Assembly: GCF_019550915.1 (NCBI RefSeq)
Contig: NZ_JAHWCI010000007.1
Span: forward strand, 1-64,000
Length of the DNA: 64,000 nt
Direction of reading: 5' to 3'
Source: Mumia sp. zg.B17
GTDB lineage: Bacteria; Actinomycetota; Actinomycetes; Propionibacteriales; Nocardioidaceae
The first letter of the stretch is position 1, and the number at the start of each line of letters is the position of its first letter. The notes beneath the pieces are model-generated. The model was given only the letters and a program-made list of their open reading frames with translations. It made no database searches and was not told the DNA's origin. Below are positions 7,586-15,879 of the stretch, in pieces. Both the position numbers and the translations under genes were made by a program.

Positions 7586-9476
7586 CCGTGATCGGTGTCC
7601 CCGCGTAGACCAGGCGCCAGTCGACCGACGCGAAGACCGCGGGATCGATGGCGCCGACCTCACTCACCCAGTCGATGAGCAGCTGCCGGATCTCGACCTG
7701 GGCGTTGTAGACGACCGGTGCTGTCGTGACACCCGGGAAGTTGCCGCCCCCCGACTGCCGGTAGTTGTTGATCGCGACGACGAACCGCTGGTCGTCGCTG
7801 ACGGGAGTGCCGTCGTACGCGAGTCCGACGATGCGCGACCCGACGGGTCGCGAGAGGTCGACGTCGTACGTGAGCGGGGCGTCGAGGCCGCCCATGATGT
7901 CGTAGTTGTAATCGGGCGTGCCGTTGGGTGCCGTGTCGGTGACGGCATTGGTGACCGCGCTCGACGGCACCGGGCCGGGGGCCGTCACGGGCTTGAAGTA
8001 GCGTGCCGAGAACTCGAGATAGGCATGAACCTCAGCGCCTGTCAGGACGATGCCGAGCAGCGTGTTGTCGTAGATGTAGAGGCCGGCCACGTCGCGCACC
8101 GAGACCTCCCCCGCCGGGATCGCGGCTGCACGGTTGAACGGCGCGGCGATGCTGAGCACCGGCAGAGCTGCCTCGGGCGTGCCTGCGATCGCCTTCTTGA
8201 CCGCGTCCGCCTGCACGTAGTTGATGAAGTCGATCGCCGCGGTGTCCTCCCACGGCGCCGTCGCCGCCGACATCGACGTCAGCGCCGAACCGATGACGGA
8301 GTTGACGTACGTGATGACCTTGTCGTGGTCGGCCTGGAGCAGCCTCACGATCCGAGGGTCCTCGTCGACCGTGTTGGCGTTGAGGACCTGCGACGTGACG
8401 CCGACGACCTCGTAGCCGGGGCCGCGGCGCCGACGCCTGACCGTCACGTCGATCGCCGACAGACGCATCCCCCAACGCAGCGGCTCGGTGAGGACGACCT
8501 CCCTGCCGGTCTGCGTGTTCGTCACGGTCCGTTGCGCGATCTCCACATGAGCGTGCCCGACGAGGATCGCGTCGATGCCGGGCACCTCCTGCGCGAGGAG
8601 GGTCGAGGCGTTCTCCGGCCACGGGAGCGCGTCACCGTACGAGGACGAGGTGTCGGCTCCGGAGTGCGCGGAGACGATCACCACGTCGGCACCCGCTCGG
8701 CGCATCCTGGGAACCCAGTGCTTCGCCACCTCGACCAGCCCGGGGAAGACCAACCGTCCCTCCACGTTGGCCTTGTCCCAGATCGCGATGCCGGGGTTGG
8801 TCAGACCGAGGATGCCGACCCGGACGGTGTGGCGTCCGACGCGGACCCGCTTGATGACGAACGGCGGGAAGACCGGGAGCCCGGTCGCCGCGTCCTGCGC
8901 GTTGGCACCGAGCAGAGGGAAGTCGCACTGTCGTTCGAACGTGCGCAGGAGAGGGAGACCGTAGTTGAACTCGTGGTTGCCGAGCGCGGCGGCGTCGTAG
9001 CCGATCACATTCATCGCGCGCGCCATCGGGTGGACCACACGCCGGCCGATCGGCTCGATCCTGGCGTAGTAGTAGGCCAGGGACGTCCCCTGGATCGTGT
9101 CGCCGGCGTCGATGAGCAGCGGGCACGGTGAGCTGTGGTGCTGTCGCATCGCGTCGACCAGCGTCGAGATCTTGGCGAGGCCGATGTCGTTCTGCGCGGA
9201 GTCGGTGTATTCGGCGTTCTTGAAGTAGTCCCAGTTGAAGACGTTGCCGTGGAGGTCGGTCGTGCCGAGCACGGTGAAGGTGGCGGTGTCACGCCCGTGT
9301 CCGGGCCGCCGGCCGTGGGCGGCAGCAGACGGCGCGGCGTACCCGGCTGCGGCCAGGGCCGCGGCCGCGGCTGACCCGCTGAGCACCGTACGGCGGCGGA
9401 GCGCGGCCGGTGTCCGCCCTCCGGTGGTCTGAGCTGGTTGCCGGGCTGGTTGCTCGGGGGACGGCGTCGGGGTCAT
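7575..9476 (-). CDS. secreted bifunctional metallophosphatase / 5'-nucleotidase
   Basis: A 633-aa exported protein. The N-terminus carries a Tat-type signal (RRRTVLSG followed by an Ala-rich hydrophobic stretch, about residues 22-52). The metallophosphatase domain follows, with metal-binding motifs TTDLHGN, DAGDTIQG, GNHEFNYG and GHAHVE. The C-terminal 5_nucleotid_C domain (about 390-600) contains the YIYDNTL and NNYRQSGGGNFPG motifs. It resembles CpdB-type 2',3'-cyclic-nucleotide phosphodiesterase/3'-nucleotidases as much as UshA; it would release nucleosides from extracellular nucleotides for uptake. Start set at ATG 9474-9476, preceded by GAGGAG about 6 nt upstream. Confidence 0.92.
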   Translation of the reverse strand: MTPTPSPEQPARQPAQTTGGRTPAALRRRTVLSGSAAAAALAAAGYAAPSAAAHGRRPGHGRDTATFTVLGTTDLHGNVFNWDYFKNAEYTDSAQNDIGLAKISTLVDAMRQHHSSPCPLLIDAGDTIQGTSLAYYYARIEPIGRRVVHPMARAMNVIGYDAAALGNHEFNYGLPLLRTFERQCDFPLLGANAQDAATGLPVFPPFVIKRVRVGRHTVRVGILGLTNPGIAIWDKANVEGRLVFPGLVEVAKHWVPRMRRAGADVVIVSAHSGADTSSSYGDALPWPENASTLLAQEVPGIDAILVGHAHVEIAQRTVTNTQTGREVVLTEPLRWGMRLSAIDVTVRRRRRGPGYEVVGVTSQVLNANTVDEDPRIVRLLQADHDKVITYVNSVIGSALTSMSAATAPWEDTAAIDFINYVQADAVKKAIAGTPEAALPVLSIAAPFNRAAAIPAGEVSVRDVAGLYIYDNTLLGIVLTGAEVHAYLEFSARYFKPVTAPGPVPSSAVTNAVTDTAPNGTPDYNYDIMGGLDAPLTYDVDLSRPVGSRIVGLAYDGTPVSDDQRFVVAINNYRQSGGGNFPGVTTAPVVYNAQVEIRQLLIDWVSEVGAIDPAVFASVDWRLVYAGTPITVTP

Positions 9477-9564
9477 GGACACTCCTCGGGGCGAGCGCAT
9501 CGGGACCTGCTCATCGTCGCGCGACCATCCCGCGAACGCCTCGTCAGAACGTGACGTGATCTGG

Positions 9565-10122
9565 TCAGATCTCGGGCACGTCCTTCCAACCAGCTCCTGC
9601 GACGACACCCTCGAGGAACCCGCGGGCACGCTCCGTGCGGGGATAGCGGTCGACGTGCTCCCAGAACTCGGGCCCGTGGTGCGGCACCAGCAGGTGGGCC
9701 AGCTCGTGGACGAGGACGTAGTCGACGACCCACTCCGGGAAGCCGTGCAGTCGGCTAGACAACCGGATGGTGCCGTCCTCCGGTGTGCAGGAGCCCCATC
9801 GCCGCCGCTGGTTGTCGACCCACCGCACGCTCGTCGGGCAGGCGGCGCCGCCCAGGTATCGGGCACTCAGCGCGTCCGCGCGCGCATGCAGCGCGGCGTC
9901 GTCGCGGTGGACGCGCCGGTCGCGTCGCTCGACCTTGGCGACCATCGTGTCGACCCACCGCTGCTCCTCGGCGTGCGAGAGGCCGGCCGGCATGAGGATC
10001 ACGATGCGGGAGCCGTCGCGATAGGCCTGCACGGACTTGCGCCGACGGGCGCTGCGGCGGATCTCGACATGGGGCCGGTCGGGGGCGCCGGGAGTGGAAG
10101 CACGGTCGAGGGCGGCGGGCAT
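9565..10122 (-). CDS. YgjP/WLM-like zinc metallopeptidase (DUF45 family)
   Basis: A 185-aa protein of the M48/YgjP-type DUF45 family. The zinc site HELAHLLVPHHGPEFW (about residues 137-152) has the HExxH plus downstream His typical of the family, preceded by the QRRRWGSCTP segment. No signal peptide or membrane helix, so probably cytoplasmic. Start set at ATG 10120-10122: a TACCGT -10 box (10129-10134) lies 6 nt upstream, giving a leaderless transcript. The longer frame to 10290 runs through non-coding DNA. Substrate unknown. Confidence 0.9.
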   Translation of the reverse strand: MPAALDRASTPGAPDRPHVEIRRSARRRKSVQAYRDGSRIVILMPAGLSHAEEQRWVDTMVAKVERRDRRVHRDDAALHARADALSARYLGGAACPTSVRWVDNQRRRWGSCTPEDGTIRLSSRLHGFPEWVVDYVLVHELAHLLVPHHGPEFWEHVDRYPRTERARGFLEGVVAGAGWKDVPEI

Positions 10123-10553
10123 GGGATCACGGTACGCGCCGCGACGGGGAGGATGAATGCTGCGTCCACAAGGCTGTGACCGGCGTCCGGGCAGGTCAGC
10201 AGGCCTCAGCCGCCTCAGAGAGGCCCCCCTGTCCCCGGCTTGTGCACCGGTTCTCCCACACTTTCCACAGCGACACCCGGCGGTTCCCACAGACTATCCC
10301 CAGGTTTTTCCACAGGGGTGGACAACGACACGCGGCATGGAGTTGCCGGGTGCGCGGGTCGCCCGTAGCGTCGATGGGTCGGTGCTGGTCAGGCCGGGCG
10401 TCGGCTAGGGGAAGGCAGGCGGACGACTGGCCGGGACCGACTCGTGCGGCGACCTGTGGACGGCCGTCCGCGTGTGGACGACGCCCTCGCTGCGCACCGT
10501 TCCTCGGGCAAGGTGGATCGACCCCCTCTTTCCACCTGCCCGAGGAGCCCCCG
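10123..10553. other. divergent intergenic region with a cluster of DnaA-box-like motifs
   Basis: About 430 bases between two divergent genes with no convincing coding sequence. It is unusually rich in TCCACA-type 9-mers: GCGTCCACA (10162), CTTTCCACA (10261), TTTTCCACA (10306), TTGTCCACC on the minus strand (10317-10325), CCGTCCACA on minus (10455-10463) and TCGTCCACA on minus (10473-10481). The third and fourth form an inverted pair around 10305-10326. The pattern resembles clustered DnaA boxes of high-GC actinobacteria, but the usual origin neighbours (dnaA, dnaN, parAB) are absent. Confidence 0.4.
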
Positions 10554-11513
10554 ATGAAGCCCCTCCTGCGACCCGGCACGAGCGTCGTGCGCCGCAGTGC
10601 CAGAGCGCTCCAGATCGGCACCGTGGCCGGCGCCGCCCTCGTCGTCGCTGATCGCCAGGGCGTCGCGGCCGTCCTCCGGGGCGCCGACGGCACGCGCGAC
10701 CTCGACACGATCGCCGCGACCTCCCAGCTGCCCCGGGCCGTCGTCGCGCAAGCAGCCGCCTCGCTGCTCGAGGCCGGGGCCCTGCTCGATGCCCGCACCT
10801 GGGACGACGTCGGCGGGGCCGCCCTGATGGGTGAGGCCAGGGCTCTCGCAGCGTGCGGGGAGTCGCGCGAGCAGGTGGCCGACAGGTTGCGCGCACGCTC
10901 GGCGGCGCCCGTCGAGATCGTCGGTGACCGCCTGACCGAGGATCTCGCTCGTCGACTGGGCCAGATCCTCGGCGAGGCCGGCGCCGACCTCGTCGGCACG
11001 ATCGGCGCCCAGGGTGCTCCCGCTCTCGTCGTGGTGATGTCGGCGGGACCGAGCCCGCGTGAGGCCTTCGACGTCCTCACCGGGGAGGGCGTGGCTCATC
11101 TGCCCGTGGTCTGCGAGGCCGATCGCGTGCGCGTCGGCCCGCTCGTACGCCCGGGGTTGACGCCCTGCGTCCGGTGCGACGACGTCGACCGTGCCGGCTA
11201 CGAGCCGACCTGGCCGTTCGTCCTGGAGCAGCTCGCCCGACCGATCGCCCAGGCCCCGGCGACCCACCCGCACGCGCTCGACACGCTCACCGGATATGGG
11301 GTCGCCGTGCACCTGGCGGGTCTGGTCCTGGCCTTCTGCGACGGACGACCGTCGGCTGCCGAGGGCGCGGTCCAGGTCCTCGGACCGGGAGTCCAGGCCG
11401 GCGCGGTCACCGCCGTCGCGCTGCAGCCCGACTGTCCGTGCCAGATCCTCACCTCGGGCGACGGGTTCGATCCCCGCGTGCGTGTGGCGCGGGGTGTCAG
11501 AATGACAGCATGA
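10554..11513 (+). CDS. TOMM/ThiF-like cyclodehydratase-family protein (Rv3196-like)
   Basis: A 319-aa protein related to the leader-binding / E1-like part of TOMM cyclodehydratases; the same gene sits before the ABC1 kinase in many actinobacteria (Rv3196 position). Visible marks are a winged-helix-like N-terminal half (about 40-110) and two Cys pairs that could bind zinc: PCVRC (about residues 202-206) and CPC near the C-terminus (about 298-300). No adenylation loop is obvious, so catalysis is doubtful. Start ATG 10554-10556 is set by a GAGGAG 7 nt upstream; the frame is open further upstream but without coding character. The stop overlaps the kinase start (ATGA). Confidence 0.72.
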   Translation: MKPLLRPGTSVVRRSARALQIGTVAGAALVVADRQGVAAVLRGADGTRDLDTIAATSQLPRAVVAQAAASLLEAGALLDARTWDDVGGAALMGEARALAACGESREQVADRLRARSAAPVEIVGDRLTEDLARRLGQILGEAGADLVGTIGAQGAPALVVVMSAGPSPREAFDVLTGEGVAHLPVVCEADRVRVGPLVRPGLTPCVRCDDVDRAGYEPTWPFVLEQLARPIAQAPATHPHALDTLTGYGVAVHLAGLVLAFCDGRPSAAEGAVQVLGPGVQAGAVTAVALQPDCPCQILTSGDGFDPRVRVARGVRMTA

Positions 11514-12862
11514 CCGACGGTCCAGACACGCCCGACGACGACGGCCGCGGCTCGGCCGTCCCCCACGGGTCGTTCTCGCGAGCGGTCAAGCTCGCCTCGC
11601 TGCCGATCGGCTTCGCCGGCCGCACCACCTTCGGCATGGGACGCCGCCTGGTCGGCGCCCCTGCCAACGCGGTTCTCACCGAGGTGCAGCTCCGCACCGC
11701 CGAGCAGATCTTCGCCGTTCTCGGTGAGCTCAAGGGCGGCGCGATGAAGTTCGGCCAGGCGATGAGCGTGTACGAGGCGGCGGTCCCGCCGGAGCTCATG
11801 GAGCCGTACCGTGAGGCGTTCGTCCGGCTCCAGGACGACGCCCCGCCGATGCCCGTCAAGACGGTGCACAGGATCTTCGCCGGCGAGCTGGGGCCGAGGT
11901 GGCGTGAGCAGCTGGTCGAGCTCGACGACACACCGGCTGCCGCGGCCTCCATCGGTCAGGTCCACCGTGGCCGTTGGTTCGACGGCCGCGAGGTCGCGGT
12001 CAAGGTGCAATACCCCGGTGCCGCGGCGGCGATGCGGTCGGACCTGCGCCAGATCGGTCGGCTGAGCCGTCTCTTCGCCGTCGCGTTCCCCTCCATCGAC
12101 GTCAAACCGCTCGCGGAGGAACTGGCCGAACGGGTCCGCGAAGAGCTCGACTACGGCCTCGAGGCAGAGGCGCAACGTGCGTTCGCCGCAGCCTTCGCCG
12201 ACGACCCGCAGATCGTCGTCCCCGACGTCGTGGCGCACACCGAGACCATCCTCGTCACGACCTGGATGGAGTCCAAGGCGTCGCTCGCCCAGATCATCTC
12301 CGACGGCCTGCCGAGCGAGCGCGACCACTACGGCGAGCTCTTCGCGCGCTTCCTCTTCGCCGGGCCGAGAAGGGTCGGCATGCTGCACGCCGACCCGCAC
12401 CCCGGCAACTACCGGATCCTCGACGACGGACGACTCGGGGTCGTGGACTACGGCGCGGTCGCTCGCGTCCCCGGCGGTCTCCCGCCGGTGATCGGACGTC
12501 TGCTGCGCGCTGCGGTCGACGACGACTACGCGACCGTGGTGGACGGACTCCGTGAGGAGGGGTTCATCAAGCCCGGGGTGCGCATCGACGAGGAGATCAT
12601 CCGGTCCTACCTCGAGCCGTTCGTCGAGCCTGCACGCCACGAGGTCTTCACGTTCAGCCGTGAGTGGATGCGCGAGCAGGCCCAGCGGGTGTCGCGGCCC
12701 GCGCGAGAAGGGCTCGGGACCGCGATGAAGATCAACCTGCCGCCGTCATACCTGCTGATCCACCGGGTCTGGAGCGGCGGCCTGGCCATTCTCAGCCAGC
12801 TCGATGCCACGGCGCCCTTCCGCGGGATCCTCGAGGAGAGCCTCCCCGGCTTCGCCGACTGA
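11510..12862 (+). CDS. ABC1/UbiB-family atypical protein kinase
   Basis: A 450-aa ABC1 (ADCK/UbiB) family protein. Family motifs in order are KFGQAMS (about 80), the Ala-rich nucleotide loop AAAASIGQVHRG (about 145), the catalytic Lys in VAVKVQYPG (about 165), HADPHPGN (about 293) and the metal-binding Asp in VVDYGAV (about 310). Bacterial members support isoprenoid-quinone synthesis or lipid homeostasis; substrate here unknown. ATGA overlap with the upstream gene implies coupling. A strong hairpin follows at 12880-12911. Confidence 0.93.
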   Translation: MTDGPDTPDDDGRGSAVPHGSFSRAVKLASLPIGFAGRTTFGMGRRLVGAPANAVLTEVQLRTAEQIFAVLGELKGGAMKFGQAMSVYEAAVPPELMEPYREAFVRLQDDAPPMPVKTVHRIFAGELGPRWREQLVELDDTPAAAASIGQVHRGRWFDGREVAVKVQYPGAAAAMRSDLRQIGRLSRLFAVAFPSIDVKPLAEELAERVREELDYGLEAEAQRAFAAAFADDPQIVVPDVVAHTETILVTTWMESKASLAQIISDGLPSERDHYGELFARFLFAGPRRVGMLHADPHPGNYRILDDGRLGVVDYGAVARVPGGLPPVIGRLLRAAVDDDYATVVDGLREEGFIKPGVRIDEEIIRSYLEPFVEPARHEVFTFSREWMREQAQRVSRPAREGLGTAMKINLPPSYLLIHRVWSGGLAILSQLDATAPFRGILEESLPGFAD

Positions 12863-12879
12863 CCTCGCCCGACACGAGG

Positions 12880-12911
12880 GACGGGCAGCATCCGGTGGGA
12901 TGCTGCCCGTC
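12880..12911. terminator. perfect 14-bp inverted repeat between convergent genes
   Basis: GACGGGCAGCATCC (12880-12893), loop GGTG, and its exact reverse complement (12898-12911). It sits between the end of the ABC1 kinase (+) and the whiB7-linked small ORF (-), so it can terminate both transcripts. No strong U-tract follows, as is common for actinobacterial terminators. Confidence 0.8.
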
Positions 12912-12926
12912 TCCGTGGTCTGGCAG

Positions 12927-12989
12927 CTACAGCATCCGGGCGATCCGGCTGCGCACGCCGTACGCAACGCGTACGAGGCGTTCGATCAT
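12927..12989 (-). CDS. 20-aa basic small ORF downstream of whiB7
   Basis: A 20-codon ORF encoding the Arg-rich peptide MIERLVRVAYGVRSRIARML. It starts 29 nt after the whiB7 stop and has its own strong ribosome-binding site (AAGGAGA about 7 nt before the ATG at 12987-12989). It ends just before the 12880-12911 hairpin, so it is on the whiB7 transcript. The peptide would form a cationic amphipathic helix. Too short for homology by eye; the ribosome-binding site and position are the support. Confidence 0.5.
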   Translation of the reverse strand: MIERLVRVAYGVRSRIARML

Positions 12990-13018
12990 CGGGGCTCTCC
13001 TTCGGCATGGTGACTCCG

Positions 13019-13288
13019 TCAGGCGACGGCGTCCTTGCGAGGGCGTCCCCGCGGCCGCTTGCGGGGGATGACGGTGCCCTTCAAGAAGAGCTCGCCACCC
13101 CACACCCCCCACGGCTCCCCGCGCTCGAGCGCCCCTGCCAGGCACTCGCGGCGGATCGGGCACTCGAGGCAGAGTGCTTTTGCGTCCTCGACACCCATCG
13201 GTGTCTCGGCGAACCAGAGCTCGGGGTCGCGGGTACGACACGGGATCGACGTGTGCTGCACCTCGTGCTCGAGCACGGCGGTCGTCAT
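13019..13288 (-). CDS. whiB7: WhiB7-type transcriptional regulator (redox/antibiotic stress)
   Basis: An 89-aa WhiB protein. Four Cys ligands for the [4Fe-4S] cluster are present (one in IPCRTRD, two in LCLECPIRREC and its final Cys), followed by the EPWGVWGGE turn and a C-terminal AT-hook RGRPRK, the WhiB7 signature. WhiB7 binds the sigma-A subunit and activates intrinsic antibiotic-resistance genes from promoters with an AT-rich block upstream of -35, including its own. The ATG 13286-13288 has AGGAGA upstream. Its gene order (ABC1 kinase, whiB7, uvrD2) is as in mycobacteria. A long leader with uORF and attenuator precedes it. Confidence 0.95.
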   Translation of the reverse strand: MTTAVLEHEVQHTSIPCRTRDPELWFAETPMGVEDAKALCLECPIRRECLAGALERGEPWGVWGGELFLKGTVIPRKRPRGRPRKDAVA

Positions 13289-13338
13289 GGTTTCTCCTGA
13301 GAATGAGAGATGGTTGCTGGTGGTGGGCAACACGGTCT

Positions 13339-13390
13339 CTGTCGGGAACGACAGGAAGGCCGCGGATCCCTGGTGTGGGTTCCGCGGCCT
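13339..13390 (-). promoter_or_regulatory. whiB7 leader attenuator: tandem hairpins before the whiB7 ribosome-binding site
   Basis: Reading the minus strand, AGGCCGCGGA (13390-13381) pairs perfectly with TCCGCGGCCT (13366-13357) across a 14-nt loop and is followed by TCCTGTCGTT, a weak terminator tract. Immediately after, CTGTCG (13354-13349) pairs with CGACAG (13344-13339) over a UUCC loop. This lies between the uORF stop and the whiB7 start, where transcription attenuators are known in mycobacterial and Streptomyces whiB7 leaders. Exact pairing seen; the regulatory role follows from family knowledge. Confidence 0.8.
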
Positions 13391-13410
13391 GTGTGGCGTC
13401 TGATCGACGG

Positions 13411-13578
13411 TTAGGTCGAGTCAGGACTCCGGCGAGCAGATCCCAAGGACTGGTGGATGTCGGCATTCGGCGACGCGGCGACGAAGGACGGCATGAGCCA
13501 CCCGAGGTATCGCGTGCGCGTCGCAACGGCAGCGACGTCACAGACGTCGGCGCCGCCGAGGTTCTTGATGCTGCCCAT
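13411..13578 (-). CDS. upstream leader ORF (uORF) of whiB7
   Basis: A 55-codon ORF (ATG 13576-13578, TAA 13411-13413) in the whiB7 leader, with GAGAGGAG about 10 nt upstream. It encodes a peptide starting MGSIKNLGG. It ends 21 nt before the attenuator stem. In other actinobacteria ribosome stalling on a whiB7 uORF under antibiotic stress prevents terminator formation; position, ribosome-binding site and hairpin order fit that model. The peptide itself has no recognisable domain. Confidence 0.65.
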   Translation of the reverse strand: MGSIKNLGGADVCDVAAVATRTRYLGWLMPSFVAASPNADIHQSLGSARRSPDST

Positions 13579-13624
13579 GACGATGCACGCTCCTCTCTCA
13601 GGTCGATCGGGCTGACGAAGCAAG

Positions 13625-13685
13625 ACTCTATGGCGCCCTTGCGACAAGGCGCAAACCAATTATTGCCAAGTTTTCGATAATTTAT
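13625..13685 (-). promoter_or_regulatory. whiB7 promoter with AT-rich WhiB7-type block
   Basis: On the minus strand: -35 TTGCGC (13654-13649), an 18-nt spacer and -10 TAGAGT (13630-13625). Just upstream of -35 is a very AT-rich stretch (13655-13685, about 70% A+T in a ~70% GC genome). WhiB7-dependent promoters, including the autoregulated whiB7 promoter, have an AT-rich block immediately upstream of -35 that the AT-hook contacts. It abuts the uvrD2 stop codon. Confidence 0.75.
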
Positions 13686-13695
13686 TCCGCGGCCG

Positions 13696-15753
13696 TCACG
13701 CCTCGCAGAGTGCCAGGACGTCGGCGCCGTACTTCTCGAGCTTGGCGCGACCGACTCCGGGGACCTTGAGGAGATCGGTCTCCTCCCGGGGCCTCGCCTC
13801 GGCGATCGCCGTCAGCGTCGCGTCGGTGAACACCACGTAGGCGGGGACCTTCTGAGCCGACGCCTGCTCGCTGCGCCACCCGCGGAGGCGTTCGAAGAGG
13901 TCCTCGTCGTAGGAGGACGGGCAGTCGAGACAGCGCCCGAGCTTGCGCTCGGCGCCGGTGGTGAGGACCGCGTCGCAGCTGCGGCAGCGGGCGATCGAAC
14001 GCTCCTTGCGTGTGCGGCGGCTTCGTCCGGCCCCCACGACCGGCTCCGCGTCGGCCGGCCGCAGGCCGTCGAGGAACCGGCTCGGGCGTCGGTTTCCGCG
14101 TCCCCCGGGGTTGCGTGCCAGAGACCAGGAGATCTCCAGCCGGTCGCGGGCACGCGTCACCCCCACGTAGAAGAGCCGTCGCTCCTCCTCCACACCGGCG
14201 TCGTCGGTGGCATAGGCGATCGGGACGGTGCCCTCCTGCATCCCGACCAGGAACACCGCGTCCCACTCGAGGCCCTTGGCCGCATGGAGCGTCGTCAGCG
14301 TGACGCCCTCGGCGATCGGGGCGTGGGCGTGCTTCGCCCGTCGATCGAGGTCGTCGACGAGAGCGGTGAGGTCGGCGTCGGGTCGCGCCGCCTGCAGGTC
14401 GGCCGCCATCGAGACCACGGCATGCAGCGACTCCCACCTGTCGCGCTGGGCGCCGGCTGTCGTCGGGGCGGACTCGGTGTAGCCCATCGTGGCGAGCACG
14501 GTGCGCACGTCGGACACGAGGCCCTCCTCCCCCGCATCGCCGCCGCGAGCCTGCCCGCGCAGCAGGGTGACCGCCTGACGCACCTCCGCACGGTCGAAGA
14601 ACCTCTCGACACCACGCACGACGTAGGCAAGGTTGCGCGCGGCGAGCGCCTCTTCGTAGGCCTCGGACTGCGCGTTGGTCCGGAAGAGGATCGCCATGTC
14701 GCGCAGCGACGTGCCGCCCTCTCGGAGCTGGAGGATCTGCGCCGCGACCGACTCGGCCTCGGCGACCTCGTCGGAGTAGGACGTGTAGGTCACGGCGGGA
14801 CCGGGCTCGCGCTGCGCTCTGAGGACCACGCCGTCGCGCCGTCCACGGCTGAACACGGCGTTGGCAGCCGCGACGACCTGGGGTGTCGAGCGGTAGTTGC
14901 GCACGAGCTCGATGCGCTGGGTGCCGGGATGGTGCTTCGAGAACTCGTTGAGGTGCTTCGGGGAGGCACCCGCGAAGGAGTAGATCGTCTGCAGGGGGTC
15001 GCCGACGACGCAGATGTCGTGCCGCCCGCCGAGCCACTGCTCGAGGAGCGCGGCCTGCAACGGGTTGACGTCCTGGTACTCGTCGACGACCAGCCAGCGG
15101 TACTGGCGGCGGATCTCGGCGGCCACTCTCTCGTGCTCGGCCAGCATCGAGACCGTGCAGAGAAGCACGTCCTCCATGTCCATGCGGCCGCGGTCGCGCT
15201 TGACCTCCTCATAGGCCGCCATCACGTGCGCGACCGTCGCGTCGTCGACGGCGTCGAGGCCGCGGTGCGCCAGCGGGGCGAGCCGGGGGTAGTCGTCGGG
15301 GCGGACGTTGGACACCTTGGCCCACTCGATCTCCGCGGCGAGATCGCGCAGCAGCGCCGAGTCGGTCTGCACACGGCACCGTCTGGCGGCCTCGGCGACG
15401 AGCGGGATCTTGGACGCGATCAGCTGGGGAAGCCCGTTGCCGTACAGCCGGGGCCAGAAGTAGCCGATCTGGCGCAGTGCCGCCGCGTGGAACGTCCGTG
15501 CCTGGACGCCCTCCGCGCCGAGCTGTCGCAGGCGACCGCGCATCTCCCCCGCGGCACGCGCCGTGAAGGTCACCGCCAGCACCTCGGTCGTCTTGTAGAC
15601 CCCTGTCGTCGCCCCGTAGGCGATGCGGTGCGTGATCGCTCGCGTCTTGCCCGTCCCAGCGCCGGCGATCACGCACACCGGTCCGCGCAGAGCGAGAGCG
15701 ACCTCGCGCTGCTCGGGGTCAAGGGCGTCGAGCAGGCTGTCGGCGGACGGCAC
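13696..15753 (-). CDS. uvrD2: UvrD2-type superfamily 1 DNA helicase with HRDC domain
   Basis: A 685-aa SF1 3'-5' DNA helicase. Walker A GAGTGKTRA is at about residue 30, motif II VVDEYQDVN at about 222, GDPLQTIYSFAGA motif III, and the motif V/VI stretches TLHAAKGLEWD and YVGVTRARD. A tetracysteine (CRSC...CLDC, about residues 588-610) joins the helicase core to a C-terminal HRDC domain, the UvrD2 layout of mycobacteria. Start set at the GTG 15751-15753 with GAGGAG 6 nt upstream; the frame stays open 42 codons further without support. Divergent from mycoredoxin. Role: DNA repair/replication helicase. Confidence 0.94.
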   Translation of the reverse strand: MPSADSLLDALDPEQREVALALRGPVCVIAGAGTGKTRAITHRIAYGATTGVYKTTEVLAVTFTARAAGEMRGRLRQLGAEGVQARTFHAAALRQIGYFWPRLYGNGLPQLIASKIPLVAEAARRCRVQTDSALLRDLAAEIEWAKVSNVRPDDYPRLAPLAHRGLDAVDDATVAHVMAAYEEVKRDRGRMDMEDVLLCTVSMLAEHERVAAEIRRQYRWLVVDEYQDVNPLQAALLEQWLGGRHDICVVGDPLQTIYSFAGASPKHLNEFSKHHPGTQRIELVRNYRSTPQVVAAANAVFSRGRRDGVVLRAQREPGPAVTYTSYSDEVAEAESVAAQILQLREGGTSLRDMAILFRTNAQSEAYEEALAARNLAYVVRGVERFFDRAEVRQAVTLLRGQARGGDAGEEGLVSDVRTVLATMGYTESAPTTAGAQRDRWESLHAVVSMAADLQAARPDADLTALVDDLDRRAKHAHAPIAEGVTLTTLHAAKGLEWDAVFLVGMQEGTVPIAYATDDAGVEEERRLFYVGVTRARDRLEISWSLARNPGGRGNRRPSRFLDGLRPADAEPVVGAGRSRRTRKERSIARCRSCDAVLTTGAERKLGRCLDCPSSYDEDLFERLRGWRSEQASAQKVPAYVVFTDATLTAIAEARPREETDLLKVPGVGRAKLEKYGADVLALCEA

Positions 15754-15879
15754 GGATCTCCTCGGGGGTGGTCGTGCGATTGGGGCGGGCGCGTAGGCGC
15801 CATAAACTTGGTGGCGAGCGCCGGTCTCAGACCCGGCGAACGCTGCCACCCCCCAGCGTAATCGGAGAGAAGGACACAC

